NCBI GenBank assembly: GCA_020349865.1
Contig: CP070700.1
Location: forward strand, 3,652,030 to 3,671,542
Reading direction: 5' to 3'
Length of the DNA: 19,513 nt
DNA from: Desulfobacteraceae bacterium
GTDB lineage: Bacteria > Desulfobacterota > DSM-4660 > Desulfatiglandales > Desulfatiglandaceae
Below, piece after piece: positions 1 through 7,953 of this stretch. Position 1 is the stretch's first letter. The number at the start of each line of letters is the position of its first letter. A program made the position numbers and the translations under genes. The notes beneath the pieces were generated by a model, which saw nothing but the letters and a program-made list of their open reading frames with translations, was not told where the DNA came from and ran no database searches.

Positions 1-255
1 CTGCAAGCACTGGAGTGGGTAAAATGGCCCAAACCGCATATCCGCAAAGACCTGAATCCATGTCGTAGGGCGGAGGCTCTCTGAACGATTAACCGAAGAG
101 CCGGATGCATGGGAAAGCCGCTTGTCTGGTTCTGTGAGGGGCAGGGGCGCGACCGAAGGTATGGCTGAGATATTGTGGCACCGCCGGGAAACCAGGCGGC
201 AAACGGAGAAAACAAACTTCAGCCTGTAGCCAAGGGAGTCCTCGGTCTACTCGAC
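1..255 (+). mobile_element. Group II intron, 3' end (domains V and VI)
   Basis: Domain V is readable at 98-132. It starts GAGCCGGA and ends TCTGGTTC, which pair with G-T wobbles; the AGC catalytic triad lies in the 5' arm and a GGGAAA loop region in the middle. After TGTGAGGGG comes domain VI, whose base stem pairs 151-159 (GACCGAAGG) with 240-247 (CCTCGGTC). The intron ends in the typical TACTCGAC at 248-255. Domain VI is enlarged by inner hairpins (CCGCC/GGCGG; GGCTGA/TCAGCC). Bases 1-84 are open in frame 1 up to a TGA at 82-84 and may be the tail of the intron-encoded reverse transcriptase or of domain IV, but I do not recognise the peptide. The upstream part lies outside the window, so activity cannot be judged. 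The 3' boundary is inferred from the conserved end. Confidence 0.82.
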
Positions 256-263
256 AACCCAAA

Positions 264-562
264 AACCTTTTATCTCAGCTAATTTCAGGTTTCACACAAA
301 AAAGTTCACTCTTGAAAACGTCCTCTCCGGGCTCATCTCATTACTCTCATACCCGACATTAACTTGCCAGTGTCGGAGCCACAGCCGCTTTTTTGATATC
401 TGAAAAAATTTGGGTTTGACATTTTGACAGAAGTAGATGTCTTAAATCAGCCAGCCGGATCTACGCCACATGTACTACCATCAAAAAAATCTGAGTCTGC
501 GCTTTGTGTTTAAATGCGAAAGTCAGACAAAGGGCTGATCCCTCATTCCCACTTGTTCAGGT
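264..562. repeat. Dispersed intergenic element, copy 1
   Basis: This stretch matches 16930-17161 in the same orientation. Shared blocks include CTTGAAAACGTCCTCTCCGG, TCATTACT.TCATA, ACTTGCCAG, AGCCGGA, a TTTGTGTT block, and AGTCA.AC.AAGGG followed by CTCAT.CCCACTT. Copy 1 carries about 65-70 extra bases (roughly 380-448). It begins about 8 bases after the intron end and stops about 65 bases short of the stop codon of the convergently placed gene at 629. No open frame of useful length is present; a short minus-strand frame is shared with the other copy, but most differences between copies change the amino acid, so coding is unlikely. It fills most of the gene-free stretch 256-628. Confidence 0.75.
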
Positions 563-628
563 ACAAGAGCATTTTTTCGTTTTGATTGAACATGAACAGA
601 AGAAAAGATGCATGAACATCGGAGGGTT

Positions 629-2221
629 TCACGATTGCTGATATTTCGTGCTGAATACCTCATCAAATGGAATCAGATCTTTACCAATTACTATCTTTAT
701 CTTTGTTTTCGGGTCTTTAAATTTTGCAACTTTTTTCATCGTTTGCCATCCTGGTATTTCTTGGGCTAAACGGTAGGCATCGTGAAGATAGCCACTGCAG
801 TAATAGATCTTGGTTTCTTCATAATCAAAATGACTTGCATCCCTTGCCCATGCTCCTTTAAACCCTTTTTCTCGTAGGTAGTTTCTCACCCTACTTGCCA
901 TATGGATCACGCCATTTCCATTTGAAATCTCGACGTTCATATCTCTCAGGGAGTTTTTGTGGCTTATATTCATTTGTTGATAAGGGGTGTTTGTTTTTTT
1001 GTTCTCTCCGATTGTGCTATGGGCTAGGATCATCGATTCATAGGTGCCAGCTTTCTTCCGATACACAAACGTCTCGAGTCCTTCAGTCCTTGAGAGCTTT
1101 ACGGCTTCTGCCTCCGCGGCTTTCTTCGTTTCAAAACTGCCAACATTAACCATGTACCATGGTTTACTCCTTACCACTTTCCTAATATTTGCGCTGTAGT
1201 CCTTATTAATCAGCCTGTCCTTTCTTATTTGAGCATATTTGGGATTTCTAAATGCTCCAACTCCTATAGTATAACTTGTACTTTCTCGCTCTCTTTCCAC
1301 ATCCTCATGTACCGTGGCGCTGATAGGTATTTTCTTTTCTGTTTGGTTTTCCGCTTCGTCAGAGACTGCGTAAAGAGTTGCCTCACTGTTTTCTTCTTTA
1401 TATGATTGTTTATCCAGTGCTGTTAAAAGCGTTTTTGATGAAGGCCCTGCACTTTTTTCATCTTTATGTTGAGAAATCCTGGCAAGATTCTTCGAAGCCG
1501 ACAAGCCATTCTGAGTATTTCTATTGGCAGGATTTATTGTTGAAGACTTGGCAAAGTGAATTTTCGCCTCCCTATATAGGCCATTCTGGTAATAAAACTG
1601 GCCCATGTTATAATGGGCCCCGGCCTCATCACCTGCCAACTTAAATTCAGCGAAGGCAAGGTCGAACTGGCCTTTCCGGGCATAAGCAAGCCCCAGATTA
1701 TTGTGATATCGCCTGTTGTGATTATTCAGAGTAATAGCCTTCTGAAAAGCTTCGATAGCAGAGTCGAGGTCCCCTCGGAGGAGATAGGAATATCCGAGAT
1801 TGTTCTGTGCATAATCCAGATCGGGATTCAATGCCAAGGCCATCTCATAAGACTGGACCGCACGGGGAAATTCTCCCAGTGAATCGTAAGAGATGCCCAT
1901 TCCATTATAGGCCTTTGCGAAGGTCGGATCGATACTGATAATCTTTCTAAATTCTTTTACCGCTAATTTGTGTTTCTTTCTTTCCTGAAAATAGCATGCC
2001 AGCCTGTAGATTGAATCAAGACTTCGCTGGTGAGGTCTTATGCTGGATACAAATTCTGCCAATTCTTTATTTTTAAGATCATTACCTTCTTCTGGGGAAT
2101 TCAAAAAGGGGATCCAGCTCACCATATTTCTGAGCGCAGAGCAGCCTGGTAGGAAAAGGAGAAAAAAACCTCCTAACAGGATCAGCGAGATAGCTACGCT
2201 CATCTTGATTTTTCTATTCAT
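629..2221 (-). CDS. TPR-SPOR-LytR_C lipoprotein at the end of the tad locus
   Basis: 530 aa. Residues 8-27 form a lipoprotein signal ending in the lipobox LPGC (Cys27), so the protein is probably anchored to the outer membrane facing the periplasm. Residues about 70-250 are tetratricopeptide repeats of the A.NNLG.. / AI..F.KA type. Residues 317-388 form a SPOR domain (YTIGVGAF ... WYMVNVGSF ... ETFVYRK), a fold known to bind denuded peptidoglycan glycan chains. Residues about 427-515 match the LytR_C domain (VEISNGNGV ... VRNYLREKGF ... IVIGKDL). AAAGGAGAGGAGAG precedes the ATG, which supports the start. It is the last gene of the minus-strand Tad run, 114 bases after its neighbour. Role inferred: periplasmic scaffold coupling the pilus machine to the cell wall. 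The domains are clear; the pilus role rests on context. Confidence 0.85.
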   Translation of the reverse strand: MNRKIKMSVAISLILLGGFFLLFLPGCSALRNMVSWIPFLNSPEEGNDLKNKELAEFVSSIRPHQRSLDSIYRLACYFQERKKHKLAVKEFRKIISIDPTFAKAYNGMGISYDSLGEFPRAVQSYEMALALNPDLDYAQNNLGYSYLLRGDLDSAIEAFQKAITLNNHNRRYHNNLGLAYARKGQFDLAFAEFKLAGDEAGAHYNMGQFYYQNGLYREAKIHFAKSSTINPANRNTQNGLSASKNLARISQHKDEKSAGPSSKTLLTALDKQSYKEENSEATLYAVSDEAENQTEKKIPISATVHEDVERERESTSYTIGVGAFRNPKYAQIRKDRLINKDYSANIRKVVRSKPWYMVNVGSFETKKAAEAEAVKLSRTEGLETFVYRKKAGTYESMILAHSTIGENKKTNTPYQQMNISHKNSLRDMNVEISNGNGVIHMASRVRNYLREKGFKGAWARDASHFDYEETKIYYCSGYLHDAYRLAQEIPGWQTMKKVAKFKDPKTKIKIVIGKDLIPFDEVFSTKYQQS

Positions 2222-2335
2222 CTCTCCTCTCCTTTAATTATTGGTGGGCCAACTAACCTGAATCTGGCAATTTAGTTTGCTTAAACTCCGGACATCATGT
2301 GTCGAGACCTTGAGACTAAGTGTTAGTCATCCCAC

Positions 2336-3469
2336 TTAAGGAGGGCTTAAAAACTTGGATGAAATCCACCTCTTCTTGCCGATACAAACCCAGCCATACT
2401 TCTTGTCCAAAACACGGAGCCGGGTACCCTTTGGCAAGACACCAATAACCTCGTCCCCGACAGCAGGCCCGGAGTGAATACTTATCTGTGTTACCGCCAC
2501 GTACTGATCCTTAGAAACATCACTTGCCAACTGATGCACTATCGGCCTGCTATCAGAAGCTAATACAAATTGATTCTGAATATCAGCCAGCACAGGTAGA
2601 ATAATTAGAAGGAACAATGCGACTTTTAAGGTTGAAGGAGGAAGCGGTATGGAGCTTGTTTCCTCCCCATCCTCATTTTTTCCACTCGCGGCGAACCTGA
2701 GAGAAGAATAAGTAAGCAGCACCTGCACAAAAAACAGGACTATTGCCCCAGCCTGTAAAAAAATGAGTTGTTCATCTGTGAAACTTGATAGGGATTTCAC
2801 AGTCATCATGATGAATAGTCCGGCTGACGCGAGGCCCAAATGAACAATTTTTATGGATTTTTCACCCCACATCCTAAGGAGCAACGCTCCGAAGACAAGA
2901 CTCCAGACAAAAAAGATAAATATATATGAAGGGCTCAAAACGAAGGGCGCTAAAGCATCTATTTCCAGGCCCGAACCCATCGCTTTTGCAGCCACCAGAT
3001 TGATGGGCAGCATTGGCGCAGCCGGAAAAAATTTGAAGAGTTGGAAAAAGGCCTGTTGGGTTGGCTCTGTCAGCCCAGCCATAATTGCAAAGAGGCCCAT
3101 GGAAGCAATGCGGTATCCTTGGATGGCGCAGATTATCGCGGCTACCAGCAGGCCAAAGGAAATCCAGCTGACGATCACACTGAATCGACTGAACTTTGTG
3201 GTTGACAGTTGTATGTACTGGACCGCTGCGGTCAATGCGAACACTCCCAGAAGTATCCAGGTTGACAGGCCCATCCAATAGACTAAATTGGGTTCGAAGA
3301 TAGTGCTGTGAGTAGCCGCTTCGAAGATTCTGCCAACAAACCAAATGCCCATTAATACAAAAGCCATGAATAAAGCGTAGCGCCCTATATCGGTGAATGT
3401 TTTTAGAGAGAATCGTGAAGGTTCTGGTTCAACAATGGGCTTGTCGAAACTAATATTTTCAAAGTCCAT
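2336..3469 (-). CDS. Polytopic membrane protein with C-terminal SH3b domain
   Basis: 377 aa from the ATG at 3467-3469, chosen because AAAGGGGGGATAAA lies just before it; an in-frame ATG at 3550 lacks any ribosome binding site. After a short polar N-terminus, about eight or nine hydrophobic segments follow (for example YALFMAFVLMGIWFVG, WILLGVFALTAAV, IFIFFVWSLVFGALLL, VALFLLIILPVLADI). The last 60 residues lie after the final membrane segment and form an SH3-like domain: YVAVTQISIHSGPAVGDEVIGV, LPKGTRLRVLD, YGWVCIG, KRWISSKFLSPP. Bacterial SH3b domains of this type commonly bind cell-wall peptides in the periplasm. I do not recognise the membrane part as a named family. It sits between the TadD-like gene and the TPR-SPOR gene, so a part in Tad assembly or anchoring is plausible but inferred. 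Confidence 0.8.
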   Translation of the reverse strand: MDFENISFDKPIVEPEPSRFSLKTFTDIGRYALFMAFVLMGIWFVGRIFEAATHSTIFEPNLVYWMGLSTWILLGVFALTAAVQYIQLSTTKFSRFSVIVSWISFGLLVAAIICAIQGYRIASMGLFAIMAGLTEPTQQAFFQLFKFFPAAPMLPINLVAAKAMGSGLEIDALAPFVLSPSYIFIFFVWSLVFGALLLRMWGEKSIKIVHLGLASAGLFIMMTVKSLSSFTDEQLIFLQAGAIVLFFVQVLLTYSSLRFAASGKNEDGEETSSIPLPPSTLKVALFLLIILPVLADIQNQFVLASDSRPIVHQLASDVSKDQYVAVTQISIHSGPAVGDEVIGVLPKGTRLRVLDKKYGWVCIGKKRWISSKFLSPP

Positions 3470-3566
3470 TTTATCCCCCCTTTGGCCGCAATCTTTGGAT
3501 AACGGCAATTTTTTACTTATATGTTTCTTAGCGTGGACTGCCGTATGCATCTTTAGAACTAAGTTC

Positions 3567-4541
3567 TTAATGCATTGCTGCTATTCTCGCCTTCTTTAAA
3601 TTCTCATTTGCTTTCGCATAAAACGCAGGGCTCAACTCGATGGCCGTTTCAAAGCACTTGATAGCTTTTTTAATTTTTCCCTCATTCAAATAGACACACC
3701 CTAAGTTGTTGTAAGCCTGTGCTATATCCCCTCCCCTTTTGAATGCCTCTAATGATTCTTCATATCTCCCTATTTTGGAAAGTGCCAAACCCAAGGTGTT
3801 GTAAACTTTCTTGTCCACACACCTATTTTCTAATGCCTTTCGGAATGTAATGACCGCCCTTTCGTAATCACCGGCCAGAAAGTAGGATACACCTAAATTA
3901 TGATACAAAACCCCGCTAAGTGGTCTCAAGCGTATAGCCGCTGCATACTCATAAATTGCCTGGCCATGTTTTCTCTGGTGGTCATATACCAATCCCAAAA
4001 AGTTATGGGATTTCCAGAGCTTTGGATTCAAATCAACGGCCTTTCTGAGATTCTTTTCAGCTTCATCATATGTCCTCGCTTCAAGAAAAGCTTGTCCTAA
4101 TCCTTGATGAGCCAGAGCGTAGTTAGGTTCTTTTTTCAGTACCTCCTTAAATTCCTTGATCGCGTCTTTTTCCAGCCCGCCTAAAACAAGTACCAATCCT
4201 TTTTTGTAGTGGACCCTGATGTTATCTGGGTTGAGCTTCAGAGATTTCTCATATTGAATGAAAGCCATGTAGAGATTATCCCTGCTCAAATAGACATCCC
4301 CCAATCTTTCGAGTTCCTCGGGTGTCATTTGTGGGAGTTCCTCTTTTATAATTTTCTTTTCGTCGGAAAAAGGATGTACCTTATTGCCCCGTGAACTCAT
4401 CAATTGACTTTGACCAGAATTTCGGAATTCGTTTTTTTTCTGAAGATTCTGACCTGATGAAGTACACCCAAATAAACTGACCATAATTATCCCAAAGGTA
4501 ACAGTAACCAAGAACATAGTAGATTTACTTGAAAAATACAT
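3567..4541 (-). CDS. tadD: TadD-like TPR lipoprotein
   Basis: 324 aa. The N-terminus is a lipoprotein signal (hydrophobic residues 9-25, LFGC lipobox, Cys26). From about residue 70 to the end there are roughly six or seven TPR units, with repeated patterns such as AFIQYEKSLKLNPDN, AIKEFKEVLKKEPNY, AEKNLRKAVDLNPK, AIYEYAAAIRLRP and AIKCFETAIELSPAF. Outer-membrane TPR lipoproteins at this place in tad loci (TadD) act as pilotins helping the RcpA/CpaC secretin insert and assemble. It lies 48 bases downstream of tadC in the same direction. The start is supported by AAGG eight bases before the ATG. The name is given from architecture and position; TPR sequence alone is not specific. Confidence 0.75.
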   Translation of the reverse strand: MYFSSKSTMFLVTVTFGIIMVSLFGCTSSGQNLQKKNEFRNSGQSQLMSSRGNKVHPFSDEKKIIKEELPQMTPEELERLGDVYLSRDNLYMAFIQYEKSLKLNPDNIRVHYKKGLVLVLGGLEKDAIKEFKEVLKKEPNYALAHQGLGQAFLEARTYDEAEKNLRKAVDLNPKLWKSHNFLGLVYDHQRKHGQAIYEYAAAIRLRPLSGVLYHNLGVSYFLAGDYERAVITFRKALENRCVDKKVYNTLGLALSKIGRYEESLEAFKRGGDIAQAYNNLGCVYLNEGKIKKAIKCFETAIELSPAFYAKANENLKKARIAAMH

Positions 4542-4589
4542 TTCCTAAACCTTTCGCAGATTCATCGTTTAAAATGCCCCAGTTATTTA

Positions 4590-5558
4590 TCATTTAACCA
4601 GAAACATCTCGTAAATGCGAATAGCTGCAGGACCCAGAATCGCCACAAACAAAGACGGAAAAATGAAAAGAATCGTAGGAAAGACTAACTTTACAGGGAT
4701 CTTCGCAGCTATTTGTTCAGCTTTTTGGTATCTTTTTGTTCTGAAGGCATCAGAATATGTCCTTAGTGCTTTGGAAACACTGGTTCCAAATCTGTCAGTC
4801 TGAATAAGCAAGGTCACAAGGTTACTTACTTCTTCAATGTCTGTCCGCAATGCAAAGTTTTGAAGTGCGCCCCGTCGTGACATTCCCGCCCTCAATTCCA
4901 AATTCAATAATTTGAATTCGTCACTCAACGCTTTGTTGCTCAGCTTCATTTCCTCTCCAACCCGGTTAAACGCCGCATCAATTCCCATGCCCGCTTCTAC
5001 ACAGACGACCAGAAGATCAATCGCATCCGGTAGCCCTTCAAGTATTTTGGCTTTTCTTCCGGTTATTTTTATATGTAACCAGATATCCGGGAGATAGAAA
5101 CCTAAAAGGGCGATACAAAGGCAGATGGCGAGCGTCGCCTGGACGTTAAGGATTTTAAAGACAGTGATCCGGGCCAAGATGAATCCCACAGGCAGGCAAA
5201 TGGCAAGAAAAGTTTTGGCACCCCAAAACACAGCGGGAACATTCGCCCGGCGAAATCCTGCCCTTAGGAATCTTATCCGAATCTTTGGATAATCTGCAGA
5301 CATATCAGATGCAGCATGCTTACCTAATGAACCCAAGAAAGTCAGAATTTTACTTTGAAGCCTGCCCGCAATCTTTGGCGATGAACTTTGTTCACCAAAC
5401 GGGTCATAGTCTTCATTATCCTGCTGGATCTTTTCCATCAACTCCTGCATCTTTCCTTTTTGGTGGAAATACTGCCATATCCCGATAGAAACCAGGAATA
5501 TGGTCAAGAACCCTAAAGCGGACATTAGGATTGGAATATCTGCAAGTTTTTCTATCAT
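4590..5558 (-). CDS. tadC: TadC, Tad inner-membrane platform protein
   Basis: 322 aa. One N-terminal membrane segment (residues about 11-30) is followed by a charged stretch, two central hydrophobic segments (about 108-155), a type II secretion F domain (about 175-300: GLPDAIDLLVVCVEAGMGID, EMKLSNKALSDEFKLL, LELRAGMSRRGALQNFALR) and a C-terminal hydrophobic segment near KLVFPTILFIFPSLFVAILG. T2SSF proteins form the inner-membrane platform on which the pilus ATPase works; Tad systems use two, TadB and TadC, that act together. It follows tadB by 18 bases, consistent with one transcript. The ribosome binding site is weak (only a GAG eight bases upstream). Confidence 0.92.
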   Translation of the reverse strand: MIEKLADIPILMSALGFLTIFLVSIGIWQYFHQKGKMQELMEKIQQDNEDYDPFGEQSSSPKIAGRLQSKILTFLGSLGKHAASDMSADYPKIRIRFLRAGFRRANVPAVFWGAKTFLAICLPVGFILARITVFKILNVQATLAICLCIALLGFYLPDIWLHIKITGRKAKILEGLPDAIDLLVVCVEAGMGIDAAFNRVGEEMKLSNKALSDEFKLLNLELRAGMSRRGALQNFALRTDIEEVSNLVTLLIQTDRFGTSVSKALRTYSDAFRTKRYQKAEQIAAKIPVKLVFPTILFIFPSLFVAILGPAAIRIYEMFLVK

Positions 5559-5576
5559 TTTTCAACTCTGCAATTT

Positions 5577-6545
5577 TTATATTTTGATAGTAATTATTCT
5601 TTTCATGACAAAAATACCCATGACCATCATGAATAAAGCCACAGCACCCATTATTCTGCCGGCAGGCTCTGAAAATAATGCATCTATATATTTGGGATTA
5701 GTGAAACGAAGGGCAATGACGACGAAAAATGGGATTGCCACAAGGATGATGGCCGACAATTTGCCTTCGGCGGACAGAATGTGAATTTTCCTTCTTAGTT
5801 TGAAACGTTCACGAATAATATGGCTGATGCTTTCAATAATCTCAGCCAGGTTTCCTCCCGTTTCACGCTGTAAGATCACAGACACCACGAAGTATCTCAG
5901 ATCAGGGCAATCGACCCTGCTTGCGAGGTTTTTTAAGGCATCGGAAACACTGACCCCGAAGTTGATTTCATCAAGTGTTTCTGTAAACTCAGGGCCAAGG
6001 GGATCGTCAAATTCATTGGCTGCCAATTTCATACCACTTGTAAAAGCGTGACCTGCTCTTAATGAGCGGGCTATCAGTTCCAGGCCTTCAGGAAGCTGCT
6101 TCTGAAACTTATCCACCCTTTTTTTCTTCTTCCTGATAACATACAGAAAGGGAATTCCAGCTAAAAATGCTGCAATTATAAGTGGAATGACACCGTTTAT
6201 CGTTAGTAAAGAGCCTGCCAGATAGCCTGTGAGCGCAAGAACAGCCGCAAGCAATATGAAGACCCCGAGAGGGGATTGTACATTTGCCTGTTGCAGTAAG
6301 CGGTCGAGTGATCTGACACCCGGAATGTGTAAGAGAATGGTATTGAGGAGAGGCACTGTACTAAGCACTTTTTCCCGGATAATATCATGGGAATCATTGC
6401 CATATTCACTGGATGAAAGTGTTTTGAGCCTTCTTTGAATTACCTTACGATGCGGGTTACGCAGGGTTTTGTAGGCATAGGCAAAAAGTTCTATAATAAT
6501 AACCGACGTCACAAACAGCACTATGAGAGGTACGAGGATCTTCAT
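5577..6545 (-). CDS. tadB: TadB, Tad inner-membrane platform protein
   Basis: 322 aa. Hydrophobic residues 4-26 are followed by a soluble region, a paired hydrophobic region (about 93-138), a T2SSF domain (about 150-280: KQLPEGLELIARSLRAGHAF, GPEFTETLDEINFGVSVSDAL, VVSVILQRETGGNLAEIIES) and two C-terminal membrane segments. It is the partner platform protein of TadC and probably contacts the CpaF ATPase in the cytoplasm. AAAGGAGCAAAAAA precedes the ATG, a clear ribosome binding site. It lies 18 bases after cpaF and 18 before tadC. The length is normal for the family and no defect is visible. Confidence 0.93.
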   Translation of the reverse strand: MKILVPLIVLFVTSVIIIELFAYAYKTLRNPHRKVIQRRLKTLSSSEYGNDSHDIIREKVLSTVPLLNTILLHIPGVRSLDRLLQQANVQSPLGVFILLAAVLALTGYLAGSLLTINGVIPLIIAAFLAGIPFLYVIRKKKKRVDKFQKQLPEGLELIARSLRAGHAFTSGMKLAANEFDDPLGPEFTETLDEINFGVSVSDALKNLASRVDCPDLRYFVVSVILQRETGGNLAEIIESISHIIRERFKLRRKIHILSAEGKLSAIILVAIPFFVVIALRFTNPKYIDALFSEPAGRIMGAVALFMMVMGIFVMKRIITIKI

Positions 6546-6563
6546 TTTTTTGCTCCTTTCGAA

Positions 6564-7898
6564 TCAAAGCTCCATCGATCTATTTGGGTCAAAGAGAGTA
6601 CTGGAAACGCCTATTCCAACTATTTTGAATTTGTCGATAAACCTGGGTCGAACACCATGAATTTTGAATCTGCCTCTTACTCTGCCCTCCCTGTCTATAC
6701 CGGTTTGCTGGAATGAAAAGATCTCTTGCAGGGTGATCATATTGCCCTCCATTCCCGTAATTTCCTGTAAGCTGGTCACCTTTCGCGTCCCATCCGCCAG
6801 ACGAGCTATATGGATGATAATATTTATTGCAGAACTGACATATCTCTTCAGGAACTCATTGGGGATGTCCAGGTTGGCCATGGTCACCATGGTTTCCAAT
6901 CTCATGAGGGCATCTCGAGGGGAATTGGCATGAATTGTTGTTAGAGACCCATCGTGCCCTGTGTTCATTGCCTGAAGCATATCGAACGCTTCCTGTCCGC
7001 GCACCTCTCCTACAATGATGCGGTCGGGCCTCATCCTCAAGCTGTTTCTTACAAGATCTCGCTGTGTGACCTCCCCCTTATCCTCGATATTTGGAGGCCT
7101 TGTTTCTAGCCTGACAATGTGTTCCTGTTTGAGTTGTAATTCCGCTGAGTCCTCAATGGTGATAATTCTTTCCTCCTCGGGAATAAAACGAGAAAGGACA
7201 TTTAGCGTGGTGGTTTTACCGCTCCCGGTTCCACCTGAAATGATGACGTTCAGCCTCGCCTTGACTATTCCTTTAAGGATCTCACCGATTTCAGGAGTCA
7301 ATGTTTTATAGTTAATAAGGTCTTCCATTTCCAGGGGGTCTGCCGCAAACCGTCTGATGGAAAGCATAGGGCCATCAATGGCAAGGGGCGCTATAATGGC
7401 ATTGACCCTTGAACCATCAGGAAGCCTGGCATCTACCATGGGAGAGGATTCATCAATACGCCTTCCTACAGATGATACAATCTTATCGATGATTTTCAGT
7501 AGATGGGCATCGTCTTTGAATCTAACATCAGTAGGTTCAAGCTTGCCAAACCTTTCCACATATATCTTTTTGTGTGTTGTAACCAGAATGTCAGAGATCG
7601 TTGGATCTTGTAGAAATGGTTCCAAAGGGCCGAACCCTATCACTTCATATTGAATTTCCCTGAATAGATTCTCCCTTTCCACTGCATTAAGAGGCATACT
7701 ATTTGACTCATCCCTGAGTATCTTCTCGGCAATGGCCCTGATCTGGGACTTCAGAATTTTCTGATCAATAGAATCAATAAGGGACAGGTCAATTATGTTT
7801 AATAAACGATCATGAATCTTATTTTTTAACTCGAAGTACTCTTCTGGCATATATTTTCTTGGCACTCTATCTCGAGACCTTACCAGGTTCATTTCCAT
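6564..7898 (-). CDS. cpaF: CpaF/TadA, pilus assembly ATPase
   Basis: 444 aa, of the usual length. This is the secretion ATPase of the VirB11/GspE-like family that powers Flp pilus assembly from the cytoplasmic face. Visible motifs: [18 protein letters not shown] (about 89-106), Walker [10 protein letters not shown] (222-230), IEDSAELQL (248-256), Walker B region [12 protein letters not shown] (290-301, catalytic Glu298) and the His box [12 protein letters not shown] (314-325). All catalytic residues are intact. AAGGAGG lies about 11 bases before the chosen ATG. It is preceded by cpaE and followed by tadB and tadC, the standard tad order. The extra N-terminal 80 residues are the helical domain usual for CpaF. 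Confidence 0.97.
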   Translation of the reverse strand: MEMNLVRSRDRVPRKYMPEEYFELKNKIHDRLLNIIDLSLIDSIDQKILKSQIRAIAEKILRDESNSMPLNAVERENLFREIQYEVIGFGPLEPFLQDPTISDILVTTHKKIYVERFGKLEPTDVRFKDDAHLLKIIDKIVSSVGRRIDESSPMVDARLPDGSRVNAIIAPLAIDGPMLSIRRFAADPLEMEDLINYKTLTPEIGEILKGIVKARLNVIISGGTGSGKTTTLNVLSRFIPEEERIITIEDSAELQLKQEHIVRLETRPPNIEDKGEVTQRDLVRNSLRMRPDRIIVGEVRGQEAFDMLQAMNTGHDGSLTTIHANSPRDALMRLETMVTMANLDIPNEFLKRYVSSAINIIIHIARLADGTRKVTSLQEITGMEGNMITLQEIFSFQQTGIDREGRVRGRFKIHGVRPRFIDKFKIVGIGVSSTLFDPNRSMEL

Positions 7899-7953
7899 GT
7901 GTATTCTTACCTCCTTGCTCTACAGGCAGTTTATTTTTAATTATCTTAACCGG

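Noticed and set aside
300..356. A short minus-strand frame shared by both copies of the dispersed element (ending SPERTFSR-like)
   Set aside because: Differences between copies mostly change the amino acid and the frame is interrupted upstream, so it does not behave like a conserved protein.
2853..3281. Long plus-strand open frames opposite the minus-strand genes, such as this one
   Set aside because: They overlap well-supported genes fully, lack ribosome binding sites and known motifs, and are shadows of the coding strand.
3549..3585. Small palindrome AGAACTTAGTTCT after the tadD stop as a terminator
   Set aside because: The stem is only six base pairs with a one-base loop and no U-run.
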